NCBI RefSeq assembly: GCF_030646615.1 | Contig: NZ_JAUSLG010000105.1 | Location: 1 to 59,485 of the forward strand | Direction: 5' to 3' | Source of the DNA: Phenylobacterium sp. | Lineage (GTDB): Bacteria > Pseudomonadota > Alphaproteobacteria > Caulobacterales > Caulobacteraceae | DNA: 59,485 nt | Made by a program: the position numbers and the translations under genes | The notes under the pieces: generated by a model | What the model saw: the letters and a program-made list of their open reading frames with translations, nothing else | Told to the model about the DNA's origin: nothing | The model's database searches: none | Part shown: piece by piece, positions 18,150 through 27,821 of the stretch | Numbering within the stretch: the stretch's first letter is position 1 | Layout: every line of letters begins with the position of its first letter

Positions 18150-19451
18150 ATGTTCAGATCCCTCAGCATCCTCGTGCTCGCCGCCCTGGTGAGCGGCCTC
18201 CTGGCGGGCGCGGCCATCCATGCGGTGGAGACCCCCGCCCTCGTGGCCGGGGCCGAGACGGTCCAGGCCGTGGGCGTTCTCTGGTTGAACGCCCTGCGCA
18301 TGACCATCGTGCCCCTGGTGTTCTCCCTGCTGGTGACCGGTGTCGCCTCGGCCGCCGACGCTGCGGCCACAGGGCGACTGGCGGGCCGGGCCTTCATGAT
18401 CTTCGCCGCCGTGCTGCTGGTCGCGGCCCTGTATGGCGCGGGCGCCATCAGCGGTCTTCTGGCTCTTTGGCCGGTGGACCCGGCCAGCGGCGCCGCCCTG
18501 ACCGGCGCCGTCCAGGGCGATTCCGTGCCGGCGGCGACCACGGGTTTCCGCGAATGGCTGCCGACGCTCGCGCCGGCCAATCCGATCCGCGCGGCGGCCG
18601 ACGACGCCATCCTGCAGATCGTGGTGTTCGGCCTGGTGTTCGGCTTCGCCGCCACCCGCCTGCGCCACGACCTGCGTACGCCGCTCATCGGATTCTTCCA
18701 GGCTGTGGCCGAGACCATGATCGTCATCGTCCGCTGGGTTCTGATCGCCGCCCCGATCGGCGTCTTCGCCCTGGCCCTGGGGATCGGCCTGCGGACAGGG
18801 CTCGACGCGGCCGGCGCCCTGACCCAATACGTGCTGATGGTCTCAGCCGTGACCATCGGCGCGCTGATCCTGCCCTATGGCCTGGTGGCGGTCCTGCGGG
18901 GACACGACTTCGCCCGGTTCGCCCGGGCCTGCGCACCGGTTCAGGCCCTGGCCTTCAGCACCCAGAGCTCGCTGGCCTGCCTGCCGGCCATGGTGGAGCG
19001 CACCCGGGACGAGCTGGGCGCTTCGACCCAGGTGACCGGCGTGGTCCTGCCCCTGGCGGTGGCGGTCTTCCGCATGACCAGCCCGGTGGCCAACCTCGCC
19101 GTGGCCTTCTTCATCATCCACCTCTATGGCCTGGAGCCCAGCGCCGGCCAGATCGCCGCGGCCATCGCCGTCTCGCTGGCGGTGAGCGTCGGCGCCGTCG
19201 GCCTGCCGGGACAGATCTCCTTCTTCGCCAGCATGGCCCCCATCTGCCTGGCCCTGGGGGCGCCGGTGGAGATCCTGGCCATCCTGCTGGCCGTCGAGGT
19301 GATCCCCGACATCTTCCGCACCGTCGGCAATGTCACCGCCGACATGGCCGTGGCCGCGGTGGTGCGGCCGCCGGAGGAGCCCGCGCTGGCCGCCGAGGCG
19401 GTCACCGAAGCCGCCTTAGGGGGCGCATCCCAACCGGGGGCTAGCGCGTAG
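18150..19451 (+). CDS. Dicarboxylate/amino acid:cation symporter (DAACS family)
   Basis: 433 residues from ATG 18150. About eight membrane helices plus the two re-entrant loops are expected; the substrate-binding serine-rich loop AFSTQSSLACLPAM and the helix-7 motif FRMTSPVANLAVAFF replace the NMDGT of the classic family, as in many GltP-like relatives. These carriers import C4-dicarboxylates or acidic amino acids with Na+ or H+. A GTG at 18096 would give an extra polar N-terminus and is less likely. A second DAACS member is at 42558. Confidence 0.85.
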   Translation: MFRSLSILVLAALVSGLLAGAAIHAVETPALVAGAETVQAVGVLWLNALRMTIVPLVFSLLVTGVASAADAAATGRLAGRAFMIFAAVLLVAALYGAGAISGLLALWPVDPASGAALTGAVQGDSVPAATTGFREWLPTLAPANPIRAAADDAILQIVVFGLVFGFAATRLRHDLRTPLIGFFQAVAETMIVIVRWVLIAAPIGVFALALGIGLRTGLDAAGALTQYVLMVSAVTIGALILPYGLVAVLRGHDFARFARACAPVQALAFSTQSSLACLPAMVERTRDELGASTQVTGVVLPLAVAVFRMTSPVANLAVAFFIIHLYGLEPSAGQIAAAIAVSLAVSVGAVGLPGQISFFASMAPICLALGAPVEILAILLAVEVIPDIFRTVGNVTADMAVAAVVRPPEEPALAAEAVTEAALGGASQPGASA

Positions 19452-19479
19452 TCTGTGGGCAGCCCCGCAAGGAGACCCC

Positions 19480-20274
19480 GTGCCCCTCTGGCAGATCCTG
19501 ACCCTGAACGCCCTGGTCCTGCTCGCCGCCTATGGTCTGCTGTGGGGGATCGCCCTGAGACTGCGCGATGTGAGCTTCATCGACGCCTGGTGGCCCACCG
19601 GCATGGCCCTGCTCGCCTGGACCAGCCTCGTCTTCAGCGGCGGCTCAGGCCTCCACGGCTGGCTCCTGGCCCTGATCGCCACCGCCTGGGCGGCGCGGCT
19701 GGGCGGGCACCTGTTCCGCCGCTGGCGTGGCCACGGCGCCGACCGCCGCTATGAGGAGATGCTCGCCGATGGCCGCGAGAAACGCGGCTGGGGCTTTCCC
19801 GCCGCCGCGGCGATCCTGGTCTTCGCCCCCCAGGCGCCGCTGCAATACTTGGTCGCCCTGCCGGTCCAGCTCGGCCAGATCGAGACGTCGGCGCAATTTG
19901 GCCTGCTGGCGGCGGTGGGAACGGCGCTGGCCCTGTTCGGCCTGGCCTTCGAGGCCATTGGCGATGCGCAATTGGCAAGGTTCAAGGGCGACCCCGCCAA
20001 CAGGGGCAAGGTGCTCGACACCGGCCTGTGGCGCTATACCCGCCATCCCAACTATTTCGGCGACGCCTGCCTCTGGTGGGGCCTCTATCTGATCGCCGCC
20101 GAGACCGGCCTGGGGGCCTGGTCGATCCTTGGTCCCCTCCTCATCACCCTGCTGCTCACCAAGGGCAGCGGCGCGCCCACGGTGGAAAAGGGTATGGAGA
20201 ACCGGCGGCCTGAATACGCCGCCTATATCCGCCGCACCTCGGGCTTCATCCCCTGGCCGCCCCGCGAGGCCTGA
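19480..20274 (+). CDS. DUF1295 membrane protein (steroid 5-alpha-reductase-like)
   Basis: 264 residues from GTG 19480, which follows AAGGAGA. Six to seven membrane helices are visible and the C-terminal conserved block RYTRHPNYFGDACLWWGLYL is diagnostic for DUF1295, which shares the fold of 3-oxo-5-alpha-steroid dehydrogenases and isoprenylcysteine methyltransferases. The substrate is unknown. It begins 29 bases after the symporter gene. Confidence 0.9.
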   Translation: MPLWQILTLNALVLLAAYGLLWGIALRLRDVSFIDAWWPTGMALLAWTSLVFSGGSGLHGWLLALIATAWAARLGGHLFRRWRGHGADRRYEEMLADGREKRGWGFPAAAAILVFAPQAPLQYLVALPVQLGQIETSAQFGLLAAVGTALALFGLAFEAIGDAQLARFKGDPANRGKVLDTGLWRYTRHPNYFGDACLWWGLYLIAAETGLGAWSILGPLLITLLLTKGSGAPTVEKGMENRRPEYAAYIRRTSGFIPWPPREA

Positions 20275-20349
20275 CCGCCCGTCATTGCCAGGGCCTCCCT
20301 CAGAGGCTTAGCTGCCCCCAACGACAAGACAGAGGGGGGCTTGAGGCTC

Positions 20350-22713
20350 ATGGCGCGACATCTGGGACGACCTTTTGGACGGCTCCTGGCGGGCCTCGCC
20401 GTCGCCGGTTGGACGACGGCCGCCGCCGCCCAGCCGACACGCACCAGCCATCAAGTCGCGGGCCTTGAAGCGCCGGCGGAAATCCTGGTCGACCAGTGGG
20501 GCGTCTCCCACATCTATGCGGCCAGCGTCCGCGACGCCTTCTTCCTGCAGGGCTACAATGTCGCCCGCGACCGGCTCTGGCAGATCGACCTGTGGCGCAA
20601 GCGGGGGCTCGGCCTGCTGGCCAAGGACTTCGGCCCCGACTTCGCCGCCCAGGACCGGGCCGCCCGACTGGTCCTCTATCGCGGCGACATGACCGCCGAA
20701 TGGGCCGCCTATGGCCCCAAGGCCCAGGGCTATGCGCAGGCCTTCACCGCCGGGATCAACGCCTATGTGGGCGAGATCCGGTCCGGGGCACGCCCCCTGC
20801 CCGAAGAGTTCACGATCACCGGGACCAGCCCCGACCTTTGGCGCCCGGACGAGGTGGTGCGCATCCGCAGCCATGGCCTGACCCGCAACGCCGCCGCCGA
20901 GGTCGAGCGGGCGCAGATCACCTGCGCGGCGGGGCTGGAGGCCAACGCCCTGAACCGAAAGCTGGAGCCTCCCCGCGACCTGTCGATCCCCGAGGGTCTG
21001 GACCCCTGCGCCATCCCGGCCGGCGTGCTGGCCGACTACCGGCTGGCCACGAAAGGCGTCGAATTCACCGCAGGTCAGGTGGTCGCCCAGGCCGAGGACA
21101 TCCCCGCCGACGCCATCGGCTCCAACAACTGGACCGTCGCCCCCTCTCGCACGGCGACCGGGCGCCCGATCCTGGCCAACGACCCGCACCGGGCCCATGG
21201 CGTGCCCTCCCTGCGCTACATCGTGCACATGGAGGCGCCGGGCTTCTCGGCCATTGGCGCCGGCGAGCCCGCCCTGCCCGGGGTCTCCATCGGCCACAAC
21301 GGAACCATCGCCTTCGGCCTCACTATCTTCCCGGCCGACCAGGAGGATCTCTATGTCTACGAGACCGATCCGGAGGACCCGAACCGCTATCGCTATGGCG
21401 ATGGCTGGGAGACGATGAAGGTCGTCACTGAGACCCTAGAGGTCAAGGGTCAGGCGCCGCGCACGGTCGAGCTGAAGTTCACCCGCCATGGGCCGGTGGT
21501 GTTCGCCGATCCTGTGCAGCGCCGCGCCTATGCCGTGCGCAGCGTCTGGAGCGATCCGGGGACCTCGGCCTATTTCGGTTCGTCGGACTACATGACGGCG
21601 CAGAACTGGGACGAGTTTTCCGGCGCCATGAGCCGGTTCGGCACACCCAGCGAAAACCAAGTCTATGCCGACACCGCCGGCAATATCGGCTGGATCGCCG
21701 CGGGCCGCGTGCCCGTGCGCCAGGGTTGGGACGGGCTGATGCCCGTGCCCGGCGACGGCCGCTATGAGTGGGCGGGCTATATGGACTCAAGCGACCTTCC
21801 CAGCCGCTACAATCCCGAGACCGGCTGGCTGGCCTCGGCCAACCAGTTCAACCTGCCGGCCGACTATCCCGCCGAGCGCCAGATCAGCTTCGAATGGAGC
21901 AATCGCGCGCGGATGGCCCGCATCACCCAGGTGCTGGAGGCCGACGGCGACCTCACCCTGGCCGAGGCCATGGCGCTGCAGACCGATCCCACCAATGTGA
22001 CGGCCGCGAGCCTCATCCCCCTGCTGAGCGACATTCCGGCGCCCGCGCCGGACCTGGCCGCAGCCATCGCCCTGCTGCAGGCCTGGGACGGCCGGACAGA
22101 AGCCGACAGCGCTGCGGCCGCCCTCTATGAGGTCTGGCTGTTCAAGCATCTGGGGCGCGCCACGGTGAAGGCTGCGGCGCCCGCCGCCGCCCAGGCCCTG
22201 ATCGGCCATGGCGATCAGCCGGCCATCAGCGACTACCTGACCGCCGCCGCGCCGGCCGAACGTGCGCCAATCCTCGCGGCCAGCCTGACGGCGGCCCTGA
22301 ACGAGGTCCGCGAAAAACTCGGCCCCGATCCCGCGGCCTGGACCTGGGGCGGCCTGCACCACGCCCGCTTCGAGCACGCCCTGGCGCCCCGGCTCTCGCC
22401 GGACGCCGCCGAGCGGCTGGCGGTGGGTCCGGCTCCCATGGCCGGGACCATGCTGAGCCCCCTGGCGGCCACCTGGCGGCCCAGCGACTATCGGGTGGTG
22501 TCAGGCGCCTCGTTCCGCATGGTCCTGGATGTCGGCGCCTGGGACAACAGCGTGGCGATCAATACGCCCGGCCAGTCCGGCGACCCGGCCAGCCCGCACT
22601 ATCGCGACCTCTTCCCCCTGTGGGTGAAGGGCGACTATGTGCCCCTGCTCTACAGCCGACCGGCCATCGAGGCGGCGACCGAGACGGTGCTGGCCCTGAC
22701 GCCAGCGCCCTAG
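20350..22713 (+). CDS. Penicillin acylase (S45 Ntn-hydrolase) family protein
   Basis: 787 residues with a signal peptide of about 27 residues (LLAGLAVAGWTTAAAAQ). The precursor layout of S45 enzymes is present: an alpha region (about 28-257) with DQWGVSHIYA and GYNVARDRLWQ, a spacer, and the autoproteolysis site GSNNW where Ser258 becomes the N-terminal nucleophile of the beta chain. NDPHR, GHNGTIAFG and the later residues NQVYADTAGNIGWIAAGRVP fit the beta chain. Members cleave beta-lactams, acyl-homoserine lactones or other N-acyl amides in the periplasm. The start ATG 20350 is taken over the TTG three codons earlier. Confidence 0.93.
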   Translation: MARHLGRPFGRLLAGLAVAGWTTAAAAQPTRTSHQVAGLEAPAEILVDQWGVSHIYAASVRDAFFLQGYNVARDRLWQIDLWRKRGLGLLAKDFGPDFAAQDRAARLVLYRGDMTAEWAAYGPKAQGYAQAFTAGINAYVGEIRSGARPLPEEFTITGTSPDLWRPDEVVRIRSHGLTRNAAAEVERAQITCAAGLEANALNRKLEPPRDLSIPEGLDPCAIPAGVLADYRLATKGVEFTAGQVVAQAEDIPADAIGSNNWTVAPSRTATGRPILANDPHRAHGVPSLRYIVHMEAPGFSAIGAGEPALPGVSIGHNGTIAFGLTIFPADQEDLYVYETDPEDPNRYRYGDGWETMKVVTETLEVKGQAPRTVELKFTRHGPVVFADPVQRRAYAVRSVWSDPGTSAYFGSSDYMTAQNWDEFSGAMSRFGTPSENQVYADTAGNIGWIAAGRVPVRQGWDGLMPVPGDGRYEWAGYMDSSDLPSRYNPETGWLASANQFNLPADYPAERQISFEWSNRARMARITQVLEADGDLTLAEAMALQTDPTNVTAASLIPLLSDIPAPAPDLAAAIALLQAWDGRTEADSAAAALYEVWLFKHLGRATVKAAAPAAAQALIGHGDQPAISDYLTAAAPAERAPILAASLTAALNEVREKLGPDPAAWTWGGLHHARFEHALAPRLSPDAAERLAVGPAPMAGTMLSPLAATWRPSDYRVVSGASFRMVLDVGAWDNSVAINTPGQSGDPASPHYRDLFPLWVKGDYVPLLYSRPAIEAATETVLALTPAP

Positions 22714-22719
22714 GGCCGC

Positions 22720-24174
22720 CTAGAGCGGCAGGTGGGCGATGACCTTCGGCGTCAGATAGGCGTTGATGCCCTCCATGCCGCCCTCGCGGCCATAGCCGCT
22801 CTCCTTGACGCCGCCGAAGGGCGCCTCAGGGCCCCCGACGGCGAAGGTGTTGAGGCCGACCATGCCGGCCTCAAGGTTGCGGCCAAGCCAGGCGGCGGTC
22901 TCCTGCGAGCGGGTGAAGGCGTAGGCGGCCAGGCCATAGGCCGTGCCATTGGCCCGCGCCATCGCCTCGTCCCGGTCGGTGAACGGGGCCAGGATGGCGA
23001 TGGGGCCGAAGGGCTCTTCGTGCAGGATCGCGGCGGCGTCTGGCACGTCGGTCAGCACCGTGGGGCGATAGAAATAGCCGCGATTGCCCAGCCGCTCGCC
23101 GCCGGTCCGCACCTGGGCGCCGGCCTCGACCGCGCCGGTGACCGCCGCCTCCACCGCCGCCAGCCGGCGATCGTGGGCCAGCGGCCCCATCTCGGTGCGC
23201 GGGTCCAGGCCATCGCCGACCACCAGCTTCTCGGCCCCGGCCACGAAGGCCTCGAGCACCTGATCGTAGACCTTCGCCTCCACATAGAAGCGGGTGGGCG
23301 AGATACAGACCTGACCGGCGTTGCGGAACTTGCCCTGGACCAGGGTCTGGGCGACGTCGATGGGGTCCATGTCGGCGAAGACCATCACCGGCGCATGGCC
23401 GCCAAGCTCCATGGTGCAGGGCTTCATGTGCCCCGCAGCCTGCTGCGCCAGCAGCTTGCCGACGGGGACCGAGCCGGTGAACGACACCTTGCGGATGATC
23501 GGCGAGGCGATCAGGTGGGCGGAGATCTCCGCCGGCCGCCCGAACACCAGGTTCAGCACGCCGGCAGGAAGGCCGGCGTCCGCCAGGGCCTGGGCCAGCG
23601 CGATACAGCCGCCGGGCGCATCCTCCGGCCCCTTAAGGATCATCGAGCAACCGGCCGCGAGCGCGCTGCCGATCTTGCCCGCCGCCTGGGAGGCCGGGAA
23701 GTTCCAGGGGGTGAAGGCCGCAACGGGACCGACGGGATGCCGGGTCACGGTCCACATCAGGCCCGGCTGGTTGGCCGGGATCACCCGGCCATAGGCCCGG
23801 CGGCCCTCTTCAGCCGCCCATTCGAAGTGCCGGGCGCAGCCCTCGATCTCCATTCGCGCCTGGCTAAGGGGCTTGCCCTGTTCGCGGGTCAGGTCGCGGG
23901 CGATGGGGTCCAGGCGCTGGCGGATCAGCGCCGCGGCGCCGCGCAGCACCTCGGACCGGTGCAGGGGCGTGGTCTGGCGCCAGGTTTCGAAGCCCGCCTG
24001 GGCCACGGCCAGGGCCTCGTCCAGATCCGCCGCTGTGGCGACGGCATGGCGACTGACTACGCTCTCGTCGGCGGGGTTTAGAACCTCCAGCCATTCGCCG
24101 CCGCCGCCGGGCCGCCAGGTTCCGCCGATGAACAGCGGCCGGTCGCAGACTTCGGTCTGGGTCGCCACAGTCAA
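22720..24174 (-). CDS. NAD(P)-dependent aldehyde dehydrogenase, succinate-semialdehyde dehydrogenase-like
   Basis: 484 residues. The catalytic set is intact: Asn158 in FTPWNFP, Glu256 in MELGG, Cys290 in NAGQVCISPTRF. The FTGSVPVGKLL nucleotide-binding segment and a C-terminal PFGGVKESGYGREGG match the GabD / alpha-ketoglutarate-semialdehyde dehydrogenase branch. Its ATG overlaps the stop of the upstream dioxygenase gene as ATGA, so the two are made together. That makes it the likely acceptor of the aldehyde released by the dioxygenase. Substrate preference (succinate semialdehyde, 4-aminobutanal or another) is inferred, not seen. Confidence 0.88.
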   Translation of the reverse strand: MTVATQTEVCDRPLFIGGTWRPGGGGEWLEVLNPADESVVSRHAVATAADLDEALAVAQAGFETWRQTTPLHRSEVLRGAAALIRQRLDPIARDLTREQGKPLSQARMEIEGCARHFEWAAEEGRRAYGRVIPANQPGLMWTVTRHPVGPVAAFTPWNFPASQAAGKIGSALAAGCSMILKGPEDAPGGCIALAQALADAGLPAGVLNLVFGRPAEISAHLIASPIIRKVSFTGSVPVGKLLAQQAAGHMKPCTMELGGHAPVMVFADMDPIDVAQTLVQGKFRNAGQVCISPTRFYVEAKVYDQVLEAFVAGAEKLVVGDGLDPRTEMGPLAHDRRLAAVEAAVTGAVEAGAQVRTGGERLGNRGYFYRPTVLTDVPDAAAILHEEPFGPIAILAPFTDRDEAMARANGTAYGLAAYAFTRSQETAAWLGRNLEAGMVGLNTFAVGGPEAPFGGVKESGYGREGGMEGINAYLTPKVIAHLPL

Positions 24175-25364
24175 CGGGCCGGCGCCTTGGACTTGGCTTC
24201 GGCGGCGGCCTCAGCCGCCTTCTCGGCCTGGTACTCATTCACCGCCTTGCGCTTGAACGGGTTCTCCTTGTGGATCGGGAAGTCGATCTTCAGCTCGCCA
24301 CGGACGATCTTCTTGCGCAGATGCTTGGCGCCGTGGACGCTGAAGCCGGCCAGATGGTCCCCGGCCACGATGCGGGTGTAGCGGGAGGGGTTTTCCGCCG
24401 ACACGAACTGCGGCAGCGGCTCGACCACCACGTCGTAGTCGACGGCGAAGAACAGCGGCATGGAGAAGCGCTCCTTGCCGGTGTTCACCACCCGGTGCTG
24501 GGTCGCCTTGAACCGGCCGTTGGTCCAGCCCTCCAGTAGGTCGCCGATATTGACGATGAAGGCGCCCTCGATCGGCGGGGCGGCGACCCATTCATCGGCG
24601 GCGTTCATCACCTGCAGGCCGGGTCCGCCGGTGTGCAGGATGGTGAAGCACTCGAAGTCCGAATGGGCCCCAATGCCCAGATGATCATTGTCCATGGGCC
24701 GGTCATTGGGCGGATAGTGCAGCAGCCGCAGCTGGGACGGCGTCTTCCTGGTCCGCTCAAGGAAGAACTCGGGATCCAGGTCGAGCCGCAGGGCGAAGGC
24801 CTCGAACAGCCGCTCGCCCACCTGACGCACGGCGTCATAATAGGCCATCACCTCATCCCGGAACCCGGGGATCCAGTCCGGCCACTGGTTGGGCACCAGC
24901 ATCAGGTTGCCGGCCTTGAAGTCGGGATCGTCCTCGTCGATCTCGATGGCCAGGTCGAAGGCCGCATGCAGGCGCGGCTTGGTCAGATAGTCGTGCTCAG
25001 GGCTGGGCTCCACCAGGCGGTAGAGCTCCGGATCGCCATCATCGTCCTCGTCGGAGATCGGGACCCAGCCGCGGGTGCCGGGGGAGTGGCGGATGTGCAC
25101 CCGCTGCCGCTGCTCAAGGGGCGAATAGTGGAACTGCTTCGACAGATCGTAGGTGCGGTCGATCAGCGACTGCGGCACCCCATGGTTCCGGATGTAGAAG
25201 AAGCCCACCGTCTCGCAGGCCCGGCCGATCTCGGCCACCGCGGCGGCCTTGGCTTCAGACTCGTCGCCCGCCAGGGCGGCGATGTCGATCACGGGGATTT
25301 CGGAGAAGGCGAGAAGCTTGGCTCCCATCTCGCCGACGGCTGGAACCTGATCGCCGGTGCTCAT
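24171..25364 (-). CDS. Isopenicillin-N-synthase-family 2-oxoglutarate/Fe(II) dioxygenase 1
   Basis: 397 residues. A DIOX_N-type start PVIDIAAL and FFYIRNHGV lead to the double-stranded beta-helix core. Iron ligands are His234 and Asp236 in IGAHSDFECFT and His290 in TQHRVVN; RFS (Arg299, Ser301) binds 2-oxoglutarate. A charged C-terminal tail of about 35 residues (K/A/E-rich) is extra to the family core. Oxygenases of this superfamily include the ethylene-forming enzyme and plant homoarginine 6-hydroxylases that release guanidine. Its start is divergent from the polyamine-type ABC operon, with operator 1 between. Overlap with the aldehyde dehydrogenase implies one function. Confidence 0.88.
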   Translation of the reverse strand: MSTGDQVPAVGEMGAKLLAFSEIPVIDIAALAGDESEAKAAAVAEIGRACETVGFFYIRNHGVPQSLIDRTYDLSKQFHYSPLEQRQRVHIRHSPGTRGWVPISDEDDDGDPELYRLVEPSPEHDYLTKPRLHAAFDLAIEIDEDDPDFKAGNLMLVPNQWPDWIPGFRDEVMAYYDAVRQVGERLFEAFALRLDLDPEFFLERTRKTPSQLRLLHYPPNDRPMDNDHLGIGAHSDFECFTILHTGGPGLQVMNAADEWVAAPPIEGAFIVNIGDLLEGWTNGRFKATQHRVVNTGKERFSMPLFFAVDYDVVVEPLPQFVSAENPSRYTRIVAGDHLAGFSVHGAKHLRKKIVRGELKIDFPIHKENPFKRKAVNEYQAEKAAEAAAEAKSKAPAR

Positions 25365-25483
25365 CGTGAACGCTCCATGGCAGAGCGGACAGGCTTCGGC
25401 GCCTGCGCCGCCGAGCCAACCTTGTCGGAGAATCCGGCCCGGCGCGCGGGGCCGGCGGGGGATCAAGCCCAAATCCCCAGTCA

Positions 25484-25511
25484 GTAATACGAATTGTTCA
25501 AATCGTAGTCG
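25484..25511. promoter_or_regulatory. NikR-type operator 1 (imperfect)
   Basis: GTAATACG-N12-CGTAGTCG, 28 bp in all. It matches the other three operators in spacing (N12 between TACG and CGTA). It lies in the 282-base gap between the divergent dioxygenase 1 and ABC transporter genes, about 120 and 136 bases from the two starts. Two GGCGCC sites flank it (25513, 25526). Confidence 0.6.
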
Positions 25512-25646
25512 GGGCGCCCGGGGACGGCGCCCATCGTCCAAGCATTTCCCGCCGGCTGACAGGCGGCCCCCGCCATCGCTTGCCACGACGGGGGCGGAGG
25601 TATCGGCTCAAGGCAGCCCGGCGGGGCGGCCAGTGCGGAGGCGACC

Positions 25647-26762
25647 ATGGGCTTGACGGATCGACGGGGCGAAAAAGCGTCTTCTGGCCAGGGACTTATC
25701 GGACGGCGGGGGTTGCTTCTGGGGGCCGGCGCGGCGGGCCTGGCCCTGGCGGCGGGGTGTTCCGGAGCCGGGGACGGAGGCGGCCGCAGTCTTCGGGTAT
25801 CGACCTATGGCGGCAACTTCGAGCAGGCCATGAGCCAGCACATCTACCCCCTCTTTACCGAGGCCACCGGCATCCGGGTGGAGTCCATGCCCCAGCCCGC
25901 GGGCCTCCAGTTCCTCCTGCAGTTGATCGAGGCCAACAAGGCCGGCCAGACTCCGATGGACCTCTGTATCAGCGCCCCCGTCGACGTCATGCGCGGCAAT
26001 GCCGCCGGGCTCTGGCGGGCCTATGAGGCCGCGCAGATCCCCAACCTTGCGAACCTGCCGGACTCCTATGTGACCCGCACGCCGGACGGGGTGGCCGCCG
26101 TCGGCGCGGTGGGCTGGTTCTTCACCATGGTCACCAATCCGCAGACCATCTCGCCCACACCCACCAGCTGGACCGAGCTCTGGGCGCCAGGACGCCGCAA
26201 CGCCTGGGGCCTGGCCGGGACCGGGGCTGGACCGATGTACGAGGTCACTGCGGCGACCTATTTCAACGGCCCCGAAATGCTCAACACCCAGGAGGGCATC
26301 CGCGCCTGCGTCGAGAAGATGGCCGGCCTCAAGGCCAATACCCGCCTGTGGTGGGAGAGCGAGGGGACCATGCAGACCGCGCTGGAGAACGGCGAGGTCC
26401 AGGGCGGAGTCTATTTCGCCGATGTCGCCGAGACCCTGATCCAGAGCGGCGCGCCCCTGGAGGTGGTCTTCCCCCAGGAGGGTCCGGTGATCGATTTCGG
26501 CAGCTGGTGCCAGCCCTCGGCCTCCACCAAGACCGCCGAAGCCCATGAATTCATCAACTTCATGCTGACCCCGGAGGCGCAGAACCTGATCGCCTCGCGC
26601 ATGAACGCCCCGCCGCTGATCCGCCCCGAACTGCTGACCCTGGACGACGGGGTGCGGGCCAAGGTGACCAGCCCCACCACCCCCATCGCCACCAATCTGG
26701 AGGCCCGGCGGCTGCACATGGACTTCATGGTCCAGCAGTTCAGCCAGATGCTGGCGAGCTAG
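25647..26762 (+). CDS. ABC transporter substrate-binding protein, polyamine (PotD/PotF) type
   Basis: 371 residues with an N-terminal GRRGLLLGAGAAGLALAAGC signal, a twin-arginine-like lipoprotein signal with the acylated Cys about residue 38. The mature part begins LRVSTYGGNFEQAM and contains EATGIRVESMPQP, WTELWAPGRRNAWGL and a final PLIRPELLTL region, as in PotD-like periplasmic binding proteins. Those bind spermidine, putrescine or other cationic compounds, or organic acids in some subfamilies. Position in this cluster favours a guanidino compound such as agmatine or 4-guanidinobutyrate (inference). It is the first gene of a six-gene + strand operon. Confidence 0.85.
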   Translation: MGLTDRRGEKASSGQGLIGRRGLLLGAGAAGLALAAGCSGAGDGGGRSLRVSTYGGNFEQAMSQHIYPLFTEATGIRVESMPQPAGLQFLLQLIEANKAGQTPMDLCISAPVDVMRGNAAGLWRAYEAAQIPNLANLPDSYVTRTPDGVAAVGAVGWFFTMVTNPQTISPTPTSWTELWAPGRRNAWGLAGTGAGPMYEVTAATYFNGPEMLNTQEGIRACVEKMAGLKANTRLWWESEGTMQTALENGEVQGGVYFADVAETLIQSGAPLEVVFPQEGPVIDFGSWCQPSASTKTAEAHEFINFMLTPEAQNLIASRMNAPPLIRPELLTLDDGVRAKVTSPTTPIATNLEARRLHMDFMVQQFSQMLAS

Positions 26763-26771
26763 GGGGCGGCG

Positions 26772-27821
26772 ATGTTCGGACTGGAGCTGCGCGACCTCAC
26801 CAAGGCCTATGGCGACCATCTGGCCGCCGACCATGTCAGCCTCTCCATTCCGCACGGGGAGTTCGTCTGTTTCCTGGGTCCCTCGGGCTGCGGCAAGACC
26901 ACGGTCCTGCGGATGATCGCCGGGCTTGAGACGCCCACCTCCGGCGCCATCCTGCTGAACGGCAAGGACATCAGCGGCCAGCCCGCCAACAGCCGGCAGT
27001 TCGGCATGGTCTTCCAGTCCCTGGCCCTGTTTCCCCACCTGAATGTTGGTGAGAACATCGCCTTCGCCCTGCGCCTGCGCGGAGTCGACCCCCGGCGGCG
27101 CAAGGAACGCGTGGCCGAATTGCTTGAACTGGTCCGTCTGCCGGGCCTGCAGGCCCGCGCCATCAGCCAGCTGTCCGGCGGTCAGCGCCAGCGGGTGGCC
27201 ATCGCCCGGGCGCTGGCCCAGGAGCCGCCGGTCTTCCTGCTGGATGAGCCCTTCTCGGCCCTGGACGCCAAGCTGCGCGAGGAGATGCAGAACGAGCTGC
27301 GCGCCCTGCAGCAGCGGCTGAAGATCACCACCATCCTGGTCACCCACGACCAGCGCGAAGCCATGACCCTGGCAGACACCATCGTCGTCATGGGCGAGGG
27401 CCAGATCCAACAGCACGGCCCGCCGGTGTCCATCTACAAGCGCCCGGCCAACCGCTTCGTCGCCGACTTCATCGGGGCCAGCAACCTGTTGCCGGTGCAG
27501 ATCCTGGACGGACAGACGGTGACCTATGGGGCCACCGCCTTGCGGGTCGGCGCCACCTGCGGCGTGGGCGGGGCGCCGGCCACCCTGGCCATCCGGCCAG
27601 AGGATGTGGTGATCACCCGGGCGGGCGGCGGCGGCTGCAATGAAGTGGCCGGGATCATCAGTCAGGTGCGCGACATGGGCGCCTATGTGGAGTTCCGTGT
27701 CGCCTGCGAGGGCCTGGACATTCTCGGCGTCGCCGCGCCCCGGGACTGGATCGGCGCGGGCCTGGGCGAGCACGCCCATGTGCGCCTGCCCGTCGACTCC
27801 TGCCAGGTCCTGGCGAAATGA
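26772..27821 (+). CDS. ABC transporter ATPase, PotA/FbpC type
   Basis: 349 residues. Walker A GPSGCGKTT, Q-loop, signature LSGGQRQRV, Walker B VFLLDEP, and H-loop VTHDQ are all present. The C-terminal TOBE domain (about 270-349; LAIRPEDVVI) is that of the PotA family. It follows the binding-protein gene by nine bases and its stop overlaps the permease start as ATGA. Confidence 0.92.
   Translation: MFGLELRDLTKAYGDHLAADHVSLSIPHGEFVCFLGPSGCGKTTVLRMIAGLETPTSGAILLNGKDISGQPANSRQFGMVFQSLALFPHLNVGENIAFALRLRGVDPRRRKERVAELLELVRLPGLQARAISQLSGGQRQRVAIARALAQEPPVFLLDEPFSALDAKLREEMQNELRALQQRLKITTILVTHDQREAMTLADTIVVMGEGQIQQHGPPVSIYKRPANRFVADFIGASNLLPVQILDGQTVTYGATALRVGATCGVGGAPATLAIRPEDVVITRAGGGGCNEVAGIISQVRDMGAYVEFRVACEGLDILGVAAPRDWIGAGLGEHAHVRLPVDSCQVLAK

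Noticed and set aside
17367..18827. Minus-strand open frame of 486 codons across the kinase and symporter
   Set aside because: Gln/His/Gly-rich shadow; both plus-strand genes have strong motifs.
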